From NCBI GenBank assembly GCA_016703545.1, contig JADJBX010000005.1, forward strand, positions 289,581 to 353,580: a stretch of DNA of 64,000 nt, in the 5' to 3' direction. The DNA is from Candidatus Amarobacillus elongatus (GTDB lineage: Bacteria; Chloroflexota; Dehalococcoidia; Tepidiformales; Tepidiformaceae). Position numbers and translations under genes: made by a program. Each line of letters begins with the position of its first letter. Positions within the stretch are counted from its first letter, which is position 1. Positions 1-7,421 of this stretch are shown piece after piece. The notes beneath the pieces were generated by a model that saw nothing but the letters and a program-made list of their open reading frames with translations, made no database searches and was not told the DNA's origin.

Positions 1-1501
1 CGACGGCGTCGCGGCCGACGGGGGCGGCGGGCACATCGAGGCTGTAGGGGAATTCGCGCAGGTAGGCTTCGATGGCGACGGCCTGCACGTAGGCGGGCGT
101 GGCGCCGCCGAGGGTGCGGGCTTCGGCGCGCACCCGCTCGGGGAGGTTCTTGGGAAGCTGCAGGTAGCGGTCCGTGACCCACTGGGGGTAGTTCGTGCCA
201 GCGGAGACGAGATCCTGCGCGGTGGCGACACTCTCGGAGCCGATGGTGTTGTAGGTCTCGCCGTTCTTCAGCGTCTTGCGGGAGAGGAGCTGCTCGATAT
301 CGCCGCGGAAGCCGCCGGGGGTTTCGATGCGCGCGTCCTTGTTCGTGCCGAGCGGCATGCCGGCGGTGAGCAGGCTCGTTTCGCCGTCCCGGACGGTGAC
401 CTGGAGGGTGGCGAGGTTGCGCTTCTGGTACTGGGCGACATCGGGCGAAGCGGCCAGGGCGCCGCCGTCGACACGCTCGGAGTCGCGCTCGGTGGAGCGC
501 CAGCCGACGCCGGTGTAGGTGTCGTAGCTGGTGGCGCGAACGAGGCCCGGGGAGCCCGACTTCACCTCCGCGAGCGTCTTCGTGCCGAGCTTCACGTTGC
601 CCTTGATGGGGAGGAGGCTGCCGAAGCTGTGGAGGCGGGCGCCCTTGCGGGAATCGACGTTGCTGAAGAGGCGGCCGAAGGTCTCGTCGTGGCCGGTGAA
701 GGGGCTGACGACGGCATCGTAGGCGCCTTCGAAGGCGGCGGCCTGCTTCCCGAGCGGCACGAGCCACGCGGCGATGATGAGCGCCATGGTGACGGTCACC
801 GTGAGCTGGATGGCGGAGAGGCTGATGAATTCGGGGTAATCGACGCCCTGCCGGCGCCAGCGCGCCTGGTTCCGCTGGAGGTGCATGCGCGCGATGAGGA
901 CGATGGCGCCGAAGAGGAAGAAGAGGAAGGAAGCGCTATCGTTCCCGCGCTGGAAGCCGAGGTTCGCGAGGATGACGAGCCCGCCCGGCAGCACCGCCAC
1001 CCACGGCGTATGCCAGCGGTAGATGGAGTAGGCGGCAAGGTACGCCGTGACGTAGACGATGGAGTGCACGAGGAAGACGAACGGCAGGTTGTCGTTGCTG
1101 ATCTCGTTCGCGCGAACGACGATCCACCACTCGTTCATGCGGGCCTGGGTGTCAGAGAGGCGTTCGGAGAGGGTGGCGCCATCGGCGTAGGCCTGCACGC
1201 CGAGGATGACGACGCCGAGGCCGAGGGCGATCGCGAGCGGGTGGCTGAGCAGCCCCGTGACGCGGATGCGCGCGGCGGCCATGCCGATGAGCAGCCCGGC
1301 GACGGAGGTGGGGAAGACCGAGGGCATATCCCGCACCCAGCGGGCGTGTTCGATGGAGTAGGCGACGGAGAGGAAGCAGACGACGGCGGCGGCGAGCGTG
1401 AGCCAATCTTCCCAGCTCATGACGACGCGGGGCGCGGAGACGGCGGCGCTGCCGATGCGCTGGCCCGTCGACCGGTTCATGGGAACGTTCATCCCTGCCA
1501 T
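1..1501 (-). CDS. TgpA-like DUF3488/transglutaminase membrane protein (3' end outside window)
   Basis: This open frame on the minus strand runs off the left edge, with 500 codons visible. The first part is a series of hydrophobic segments of the DUF3488 type. A soluble region follows, and the last visible residues (YLREFPYSLDVPA...GRDAV) are the lead-in to a transglutaminase-like core, whose Cys-His-Asp triad lies outside the window. It starts inside the end of the DUF58 gene, either at ATG 1501 or at the ATGA overlap at 1492. A DUF58-moxR-transglutaminase order is a well-known arrangement. The role is probably envelope-linked protein maturation or cross-linking; the substrate is unknown. Confidence 0.85.
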   Translation of the reverse strand, partial: MAGMNVPMNRSTGQRIGSAAVSAPRVVMSWEDWLTLAAAVVCFLSVAYSIEHARWVRDMPSVFPTSVAGLLIGMAAARIRVTGLLSHPLAIALGLGVVILGVQAYADGATLSERLSDTQARMNEWWIVVRANEISNDNLPFVFLVHSIVYVTAYLAAYSIYRWHTPWVAVLPGGLVILANLGFQRGNDSASFLFFLFGAIVLIARMHLQRNQARWRRQGVDYPEFISLSAIQLTVTVTMALIIAAWLVPLGKQAAAFEGAYDAVVSPFTGHDETFGRLFSNVDSRKGARLHSFGSLLPIKGNVKLGTKTLAEVKSGSPGLVRATSYDTYTGVGWRSTERDSERVDGGALAASPDVAQYQKRNLATLQVTVRDGETSLLTAGMPLGTNKDARIETPGGFRGDIEQLLSRKTLKNGETYNTIGSESVATAQDLVSAGTNYPQWVTDRYLQLPKNLPERVRAEARTLGGATPAYVQAVAIEAYLREFPYSLDVPAAPVGRDAV

Positions 1502-2736
1502 ACAGCCGCACCTCCCGAGGGACTCAGCGCGAGACCCAGGTCATCGCCGCGGCGGACGACGTAGGTCGGGATATCGCTGGCGGTCAGCTCCCCATACATC
1601 ATGAGGGGAGAGGAGCCGCCGCCGAAACTGGATGGGTCGATGAGAACGGTGGCAGCGCGCACACCGCGCTGGGTGAGCGACTGGATCGCGGTGAGCCACG
1701 AATCATCGGTGGAGCTGGTAACGATGACGAGCGTCGTATGGCGGCCGAATCGGCGCTGCTCTTCGTAAAGGATGTTGCCGAGGGGTGCATCGCCGACGGC
1801 ACGGACGGTGGCGAGGGTCTCGAGAACGCGTGTCATCTGCTGGCCACCGCGTTCCGGCTCGACGATGCGGAGGTCGCGGCCGAAGGTGATGACGCCAACG
1901 GAACGGTTCTGCACGAGGTAATGGCGGGCGACGGAGGCGGCGACGCGAACGCCATACTCCTCGGTGCTCTCATCGCCGGAGCCGGCGTGGACGCGGCGTT
2001 CGAGGTCGAGGATGACCCAGATATCGCTCGCGGGGTCGAGTTCGAACGTCTTCACCATGAGCTCGCCGGTGCGGGCGGTGCTGCGCCAGTGGATGCGGTT
2101 GTAGGCGTCGCCGGGGGCGTACTGGCGGACGCCGCTGGCGTTGGGGGTGACGTAGTGGGTGCGGCGGCGGAAGCGGCCCTCGCCGGGGAGGTTCGCGGGC
2201 GGCGCCTGGAAGTGGGGCAGATCGAAGACGGGCGGGTAGACGAGGATCTGCTCGCGGCCGCCGAATTCGCGCACCCGCCGGAAGAGGCCGAAGGGATCGG
2301 AGCTGACGACACGCACCGGGCCCCAGTCGTAGAGGCCACGGCGGACGAGCGGCGTGTTCACCACCCAGTTGCGCGAGCGCCGGGGCGGGACGACGACGAC
2401 GCGCCGGGAGCGATGGCCGGGCATGTCGCTGGGGTCCTCGACTTCGAGCCAGAGCTTGGGCAGCCAGAAGCGATTCCGGATCTCGATGATCTCCTGCGCT
2501 TCCTGGCCGACCTGGGCGCGGTCGGTGCGGCGTTCGGCCTCGACTTCGAGGTGCATGGTGTTATAGCGCGCAATGATCCAGGCGACGGGGATGGCGAGGC
2601 CGAGGACGTAGGTCAGGCGGAAGAGCAGCCAGAAGCCGGTCCCCATGGCGACGAACGCGGCCACCGAGAGCAGCACGACAAAGAGCGTGAGCGTCCGGCG
2701 ATCGGTCGCGAGCGAGGCCCGGATGAACCGGCGCAC
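1489..2736 (-). CDS. DUF58 domain-containing protein
   Basis: This 415-residue protein has two N-terminal membrane helices (about residues 15-60), then a soluble region. The family signature is visible: a PFGLFRR stretch near residue 150 and a GDAYNRIHWRSTARTGEL-type motif near residue 205 that leads into a von Willebrand A-like fold. DUF58 proteins are almost always encoded beside MoxR AAA ATPases and are thought to be their partners, but the molecular role is not settled. It lies 6 bp after moxR and overlaps the next transglutaminase gene, so the three are one operon. The frame is intact. Confidence 0.92.
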   Translation of the reverse strand: MRRFIRASLATDRRTLTLFVVLLSVAAFVAMGTGFWLLFRLTYVLGLAIPVAWIIARYNTMHLEVEAERRTDRAQVGQEAQEIIEIRNRFWLPKLWLEVEDPSDMPGHRSRRVVVVPPRRSRNWVVNTPLVRRGLYDWGPVRVVSSDPFGLFRRVREFGGREQILVYPPVFDLPHFQAPPANLPGEGRFRRRTHYVTPNASGVRQYAPGDAYNRIHWRSTARTGELMVKTFELDPASDIWVILDLERRVHAGSGDESTEEYGVRVAASVARHYLVQNRSVGVITFGRDLRIVEPERGGQQMTRVLETLATVRAVGDAPLGNILYEEQRRFGRHTTLVIVTSSTDDSWLTAIQSLTQRGVRAATVLIDPSSFGGGSSPLMMYGELTASDIPTYVVRRGDDLGLALSPSGGAAVWQG

Positions 2737-2742
2737 GGGGGG

Positions 2743-3693
2743 TCAGGCCCGGGCGCGTGCGCCCGGGACGGGCACGCGACGGAGGCAATCAGCGACGACA
2801 TCGGCGACCGTGGCGCCCTTCACCTTCGCGCCGGGGCTCATGATGATGCGGTGCCCGAGGGTCACGAGCGCGAGCTCCTTGACGTCGTCCGGGGTGACGA
2901 AGTCGCGGCCTTCGAGGAGGGCGCGGGCCTGGGCCGTGCGGAAGAGCGCGAGCGAGCCGCGGGGGCTGGCGCCGAGGTAGGCGGATTCGTGGTCACGCGT
3001 GGCCCGCGCGAGTTCGACGATGTACTGCTTGATCAGCGGGTCGACGTAGATTTCGCGGACGCCACGCTGGAGCTGCAGGATCTCATTGGCGTCGGTGACC
3101 TGCTGGATGGTGTCGACGGGATGATTGACCTGCTGCTGGTCGAGCACGAGGACTTCGTCGGTGGCGCTGGGGTAACCCAGGTGGATGCGGATGAGGAAGC
3201 GGTCGAGCTGGGCCTCGGGGAGGGGGAAGGTGCCCTCGTACTCGATCGGGTTCTGGGTCGCGAGGACCATGAACGGCGCCGGCATCTTGTGGGTGACGCC
3301 GTCGACGGTGACCTGGCGCTCTTCCATCGCCTCGAGCAGCGCCGACTGCGTCTTGGGGGTGGCGCGGTTCACTTCGTCGGCGAGCACGACCTGGGCGAGG
3401 ATCGGGCCGGGGCGGAACTCGAACTCCGAGAGCTTCTGGTTGTAGATGGAGACACCCGAGATATCGGAGGGGAGGAGGTCCGGGGTGAACTGGATGCGCT
3501 TGAAGGTGCAGCCGGTGGAAGCGGCGATGGCGCGCGCGAGCATGGTCTTGCCGACGCCGGGGACGTCCTCGATGAGCATATGACCGCCGCACATGAGCGC
3601 GGTGATGGCGAGGCGGAGTTCGCGGTCCTTCCCGACGATGACTCGCTCGACGTTCTCGATGATTCGCTCGGCAACAATCTTGGGGTCTTCCAA
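2743..3693 (-). CDS. MoxR family AAA+ ATPase
   Basis: A 316-residue AAA+ ATPase of the MoxR/RavA class. The Walker A motif (GVGKT), Walker B region (VVLADEVNRA) and sensor segment (FMVLATQNP) are all present, followed by the C-terminal lid domain. MoxR ATPases act as chaperones that help mature complexes, often with a VWA/DUF58 partner such as the one encoded next. The frame is open upstream to 3777, but that longer start would lie beyond a perfect TATAAT box at 3762-3767. A TTG start at 3693, preceded by GGAG seven bases upstream, is therefore preferred. It is the first gene of the moxR-DUF58-transglutaminase operon. Confidence 0.93.
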   Translation of the reverse strand: MEDPKIVAERIIENVERVIVGKDRELRLAITALMCGGHMLIEDVPGVGKTMLARAIAASTGCTFKRIQFTPDLLPSDISGVSIYNQKLSEFEFRPGPILAQVVLADEVNRATPKTQSALLEAMEERQVTVDGVTHKMPAPFMVLATQNPIEYEGTFPLPEAQLDRFLIRIHLGYPSATDEVLVLDQQQVNHPVDTIQQVTDANEILQLQRGVREIYVDPLIKQYIVELARATRDHESAYLGASPRGSLALFRTAQARALLEGRDFVTPDDVKELALVTLGHRIIMSPGAKVKGATVADVVADCLRRVPVPGARARA

Positions 3694-3761
3694 GCCATCA
3701 CTCCGTGGGCGCGGGCCGCGCCGGGGACCGGGTTCGCGCGGGAATTCGCGAGTGTGCCGGA

Positions 3762-3767
3762 TTATAG
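3762..3767 (-). promoter_or_regulatory. -10 box upstream of moxR operon
   Basis: A perfect TATAAT on the minus strand, about 70 bases before the preferred TTG start of moxR. No convincing -35 hexamer is seen at the usual distance. It argues against the longer ATG start at 3777, which would place the promoter inside the coding region. Confidence 0.55.
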
Positions 3768-3877
3768 CAACCTCCAATTGCGCGCCGGTTAAGGCGGCTG
3801 TTCGCGCGGCAACCCCCGGCGAGGGCCCGCGAAGGTGCGGCGAAGGCCCCCCGGGGTGGCCGTGCTAGCATTCGAGC

Positions 3878-5147
3878 GTGATTCGACCGGGCCTCGTCGC
3901 ACTGGTGGTGCGCCTCAGTGGCATGGCGACGTGGGCGGCAATCGGCGCGGTGACGGCGCGCTTTCTCAGTGTCAGCGAACGGGGTGAATATGCGGCGGCG
4001 GCGCTGGGCGTGACGGCGCTCGGGCTCGCGGGCGGGAGCCTTGGGAGCGCCGCAGGGCATTATGTCGCTCGCAGGGAGGCTCCCCTCAGTGCCGTGGCGC
4101 GAACGACGACTGCCCTCGCGCTCGCCACCGCCGGCGTGCTCGCCCTGGCCGGCGCGGCCGTGGGAGCGGCCACGGCGGCGGCCCTCGATGGGCATCCTCG
4201 TGGCGCTGGCGGTGGTGCCGGCGGTCCTGCGGAGCGCGCTCGCCGCGCTCCTGCTCGCGGAGGGGCGCGCCGTCCCCTATTCGCTTTCGGGCTACATCAC
4301 GGCGTACGCGGGATTGGCGCTGATCGCGGCGTGGCTGTGGGAGCCCGCGCATCGCACGCCGGAGCAGGCGATGGCGATGTGGACGATCGCGCACTTCGTC
4401 TCCCTCGCGGTGCTGCTCTGGTGGGGGCGGCACTGGTGGGGCACGGGGGCCGCGCGCGAAACGGGGCTGGCGCGGGCGATCGTGCGCTTTTCGACGCCCG
4501 CGATCGGCGGGTCCGTGGTCGGCTTCCTCAACGCGCGCGCCGACCTCTTCCTTGTCGCGGCGTTCGCGGGGGCGGCCGAGGCGGGCCTGTATTCGGCGGC
4601 CACTGCCGGGGCCGAGGTGCTGCTCGCATTTTCGGCGAGCGTGCCGCTGGTGCTGTACCGGCGCATCGCGAAGGCGACATCGGACGAAGCGGCGGAGTGG
4701 ACCATCCACGGCGCGCGCCGCAGTGTCGCGATCGCGGTCGGGGGCAGCATTGTCACGGTCCTCGCGGCGCCGCTGGCGATCACGATCATCTTCGGGGAGC
4801 GGTACGAACCGGCCGCGAACGCCCTGCGCATCCTCGCGGTGGCGACGGCGGTACTGGCGCCGCAGGCGGTGCTGGGGACCTACTTCGAGGCGCACGCGGG
4901 GCGGCCGGGAGTGGGATTCGCGATCAAGGGGGTGATGGCGGCGGCGGACATCGTGCTCTGCGTGGCGCTCATCCCGGCGTGGGGCATCGCCGGAGCGGCC
5001 GTCGCGTGCCTCGCGGCGTATTCGGCGGGCACCATCCTCTATATTGCGCTGTTCCGGCGCGCGACCGGCACGACGGCGGTTCGCCTGCTGCGGTGGGTGG
5101 CGTTGGGCCACGCCGGGGGCGCGCGGGTCTCGCACGCCGAAAGCTGA
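3878..5147 (+). CDS. Polysaccharide flippase / MATE-like membrane protein (frameshifted)
   Basis: This is an integral membrane protein of about 422 residues with roughly a dozen hydrophobic segments. It resembles Wzx/MATE-type lipid-linked oligosaccharide flippases; the C-terminal half has the IIFGERYEPAANALRILA and 'IPAWGIAGAA' features usual there. The frame breaks near 4187: residues before it read in one frame (ending ATAAAL) and the rest continues in another from MGILVALAVVPAVL. Removing a single base restores one continuous protein. A TAGCAT -10 hexamer (3866-3871) sits six bases before the GTG start, so the mRNA may be leaderless. Two SGNH hydrolases follow, which suggests a surface-glycan role. 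Confidence 0.75.
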
Positions 5148-5199
5148 CGCGCGCCCGGGAGGGTGATGCGCAATTCACGCTTGCCTTATCATCCGAGCC

Positions 5200-5982
5200 G
5201 TGAAGGTGCTGCGACTGGCCAACAGCAATGACCGCGCGCTCGATCTCCCCGAGCACCAGCGGTCGTGGAAGATCGCGGAAATGGCGCTCTCCGAGGCGAT
5301 TGGCGAGCCGGTCGAGACGGTCGTGCGCGAAATCTGGCCTTCGGACCAGCTCCCGGACCTGATCGAGACATGGATCCAGCGATACGAGCCGGACCTCGTG
5401 TTCTTCAAGGTGAACGCCTATTGGACGGGGTACGAGTCCGTGCCGTTGCGCATCGAACGCCGCCTGGGCCGCTTTGGCAAGCGGCTCGGGAAGGTGGGCA
5501 AGGACGTGGCCGACCGTCCCGTGGGGGACGCGGGCGCGTTCAAGCTGGGGCGGCTGGTGCTCCTTCGCACGGTGGGCGGGGACACATACTTCACGACCGA
5601 CTACGTGCTGAAGTTGATGGAAGCGTGCCTGCGGCGGATCATCGCGCACGAGGAGATCGTGGTGACGGTCGAAGGCAGCTCCGGGCGAACATCCGGGGCC
5701 TACGGGTGGGGCGGATTGGAACGACGCCGCAGAGGGCAGGAACGGATGTACGCGGGGATGCAGCGGATGTGCCGCGAGATGCGGATCGCGTTCGACGGCT
5801 CGGGGACCGTCATGGCGGAGCGGGAGCAGGCGCACATGCGTGGCGCGGACAGCCTGCATCGCGGTGTCGAAGGGCAGCGGGAGCAGGGGCTGAACCAGGG
5901 CGCGCAGATGGCGAGGGCATGGCTCGCGGCGCACGGTGCGTCGGGGGCGAACGCGGCGCCGGGCCGCACCTCGGACGGGTGA
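5200..5982 (+). CDS. SGNH-hydrolase-like protein, tandem copy 1
   Basis: This 260-residue protein is paralogous to the next gene. It carries weak SGNH/GDSL blocks: a serine in VLRLANSND near the N terminus (block I), PDLVFFKVNAYW near residue 65 (block III Asn) and a DSLH near residue 218 (block V Asp-x-x-His). The reaction is likely ester or acetyl hydrolysis or transfer, and the substrate is unknown. The start is GTG 5200, with TATCAT (5187-5192) seven bases upstream and no Shine-Dalgarno. Its stop overlaps the start of the paralogue by 4 bp (GTGA). The flippase upstream suggests that glycan decoration is possible. Confidence 0.65.
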   Translation: MKVLRLANSNDRALDLPEHQRSWKIAEMALSEAIGEPVETVVREIWPSDQLPDLIETWIQRYEPDLVFFKVNAYWTGYESVPLRIERRLGRFGKRLGKVGKDVADRPVGDAGAFKLGRLVLLRTVGGDTYFTTDYVLKLMEACLRRIIAHEEIVVTVEGSSGRTSGAYGWGGLERRRRGQERMYAGMQRMCREMRIAFDGSGTVMAEREQAHMRGADSLHRGVEGQREQGLNQGAQMARAWLAAHGASGANAAPGRTSDG

Positions 5983-6737
5983 AGGTTCTTCGCCTCGGGC
6001 AGAGCGACCAGCGCATCGGGGGTGTGCCGGAGCACGCGCGGACGTGGTACGTCGCGGGCGAGGTGCTGGCGCGCGCCACGGGCGAACCGGTGGAGACGGT
6101 GCTGCGCGAGATCTGGCCCGAACCGTCGCTCCCGGACCTCGTGGATCGCTGGATCGAGCGGTACCAGCCGGACCTCGTGTTCATGAAAACGAACGACTAC
6201 TGGGTTTGCACACAGTCGGTGCCGTTGCGGCTGCAGCGGAAGTTCGGCCGCCCGGGGAAGTCGGCCGGGGCGCTGGGCAAGCGGATGGCGGACGTGCCGC
6301 GCATCGCGCACACGCGGCTGTTCAAGGCCGGGCGGCTGGCGATGCTGCGCACGATCGGCGGCGACCGCTACTTTGAACCCGAGGACGTGGTGGCGACGCT
6401 GGAGGCGTGCCTGCGGCGCATCGTCACGCACGAGGCAGTCGTCCCCGTGGTCTCGGGCAGCGTGGGCATGCTGCACCCGCCGTACGGGTGGGGCGGCGAA
6501 AGGCAGGCGATCGCCCGGCGGACGGCGGTGCACGAAGGGATGGCGAGGGTCTGCGCGCAGCTGCACGTGGCCTACACGGGCCGGGCCGGGGTGATTGGCA
6601 AGGACGAATACGCCGGGCTCATCGGCGGCGACGGGCTGCACCGCAACGAGGCGGGGCAGCGGGCGGCCGGCGAGGCGGAAGGCGAACAGATGGTGCGGGC
6701 CTGGCTGGCGGCGCGCGAAGGCCGCGTTCCGAACTAG
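5979..6737 (+). CDS. SGNH-hydrolase-like protein, tandem copy 2
   Basis: This 252-residue protein aligns with the preceding gene over its full length. Shared blocks include EPVETVxREIWP, PDLVFxKxNxYW and the C-terminal DGLHRNEAGQ (block V). It keeps a fuller SGNH pattern than copy 1: GQSD at the nucleophile position and TND in block III, where copy 1 has VNA. It starts with GTG inside the stop of copy 1, so the pair is translationally coupled. It is convergent with the TetR gene, overlapping its end by 4 bp. The function is inferred from the fold only. Confidence 0.65.
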   Translation: MKVLRLGQSDQRIGGVPEHARTWYVAGEVLARATGEPVETVLREIWPEPSLPDLVDRWIERYQPDLVFMKTNDYWVCTQSVPLRLQRKFGRPGKSAGALGKRMADVPRIAHTRLFKAGRLAMLRTIGGDRYFEPEDVVATLEACLRRIVTHEAVVPVVSGSVGMLHPPYGWGGERQAIARRTAVHEGMARVCAQLHVAYTGRAGVIGKDEYAGLIGGDGLHRNEAGQRAAGEAEGEQMVRAWLAAREGRVPN

Positions 6738-7309
6738 CGCGAGCGCACGGCGTCGAGGAAGAGGAGCGCGAGGCGCTCCTTGATGCCCTCGGCGGGCATG
6801 GAGCGGCGGAGTTCGAGGTAGGTCATGAAGAAGGCGTCGAGGAAGGCGGCGAGGAAGGCCGCGGGCATGTCGGTGCGAAAGGCGCCGGAGGCCTGGCCAC
6901 GTTCGAGCACGCCGGCCATGAGCTGCTGCAGTTCGAGGCTGCGGTCCGCGGGCATGCAGTCCGGGGGGATACCGCCGGAAAAGATCGCGTGAAAGAGGCC
7001 GCTGTTCGCCTCGGCATGTTCACAGGCGGCGTGGATGATGGCCGCGACGGCTTCGGCCGGGTCGGCGAGCGAGCTTGCCTGCGCGACGATGGCCGTGCCG
7101 CGGGCCACGAGCCGGTCGAGGACGGCGGCGAGAAGGTCGTCCTTGGTGGCGAAGTTGCGGTAGATGGTGCCCACGCCCAGGCCGGCGCGCTCGGCGACGG
7201 TCTTCATCTCCGTGGCGAGGCCGAGCTCGGCGAAGACGGCCTCGGCGGCATCGATGAGGCGTTCGCGATTGGCACGCGCGTCCGCACGCTCGGGGACCCC
7301 GGCGGTCAT
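6734..7309 (-). CDS. TetR/AcrR family transcriptional regulator
   Basis: A 191-residue repressor-type protein. Residues about 15-60 form the TetR helix-turn-helix, with RLIDAAEAVFAELG followed by VAERAGLGVGTIYRNFATK; the rest is a ligand-binding helical domain. The start ATG 7309 has a strong GAGGAG Shine-Dalgarno six bases upstream. It is transcribed away from the MMPL exporter gene, and the 110-bp gap contains a perfect 18-bp palindrome (7361-7378). It therefore most likely represses the exporter in the absence of an inducer. The ligand is unknown. Confidence 0.93.
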   Translation of the reverse strand: MTAGVPERADARANRERLIDAAEAVFAELGLATEMKTVAERAGLGVGTIYRNFATKDDLLAAVLDRLVARGTAIVAQASSLADPAEAVAAIIHAACEHAEANSGLFHAIFSGGIPPDCMPADRSLELQQLMAGVLERGQASGAFRTDMPAAFLAAFLDAFFMTYLELRRSMPAEGIKERLALLFLDAVRSR

Positions 7310-7353
7310 GTGATTCTCCTCACAGAGCGCATCCTAAAGGGGCCGCCACTCGC

Positions 7354-7378
7354 TTGACCAGAACCGGAATTCCGGTTC
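7354..7378 (+). promoter_or_regulatory. Probable TetR operator overlapping the MMPL promoter
   Basis: GAACCGGAATTCCGGTTC (7361-7378) is a perfect 18-bp palindrome. It starts directly after a TTGACC -35-like hexamer (7354-7359) that points to the MMPL gene, so a bound TetR dimer would block the spacer region. Size and symmetry fit a TetR-family operator; binding is inferred. Confidence 0.72.
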
Positions 7379-7421
7379 ACGCTAAGTGTCGAGTTTTTAT
7401 AGCAACGCCATGGAGGCGCAG

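Noticed and set aside
3694..3777. 28-residue N-terminal extension of MoxR
   Set aside because: It lies over a TATAAT -10 box and has no family similarity; TTG 3693 with GGAG is better.
1738..3792. Long plus-strand frame of 684 codons
   Set aside because: It is antisense to the DUF58/moxR genes, which show clear motifs. Its product is a Gly/Asp/Glu-rich low-complexity string, as expected for a shadow of GC-rich codons.
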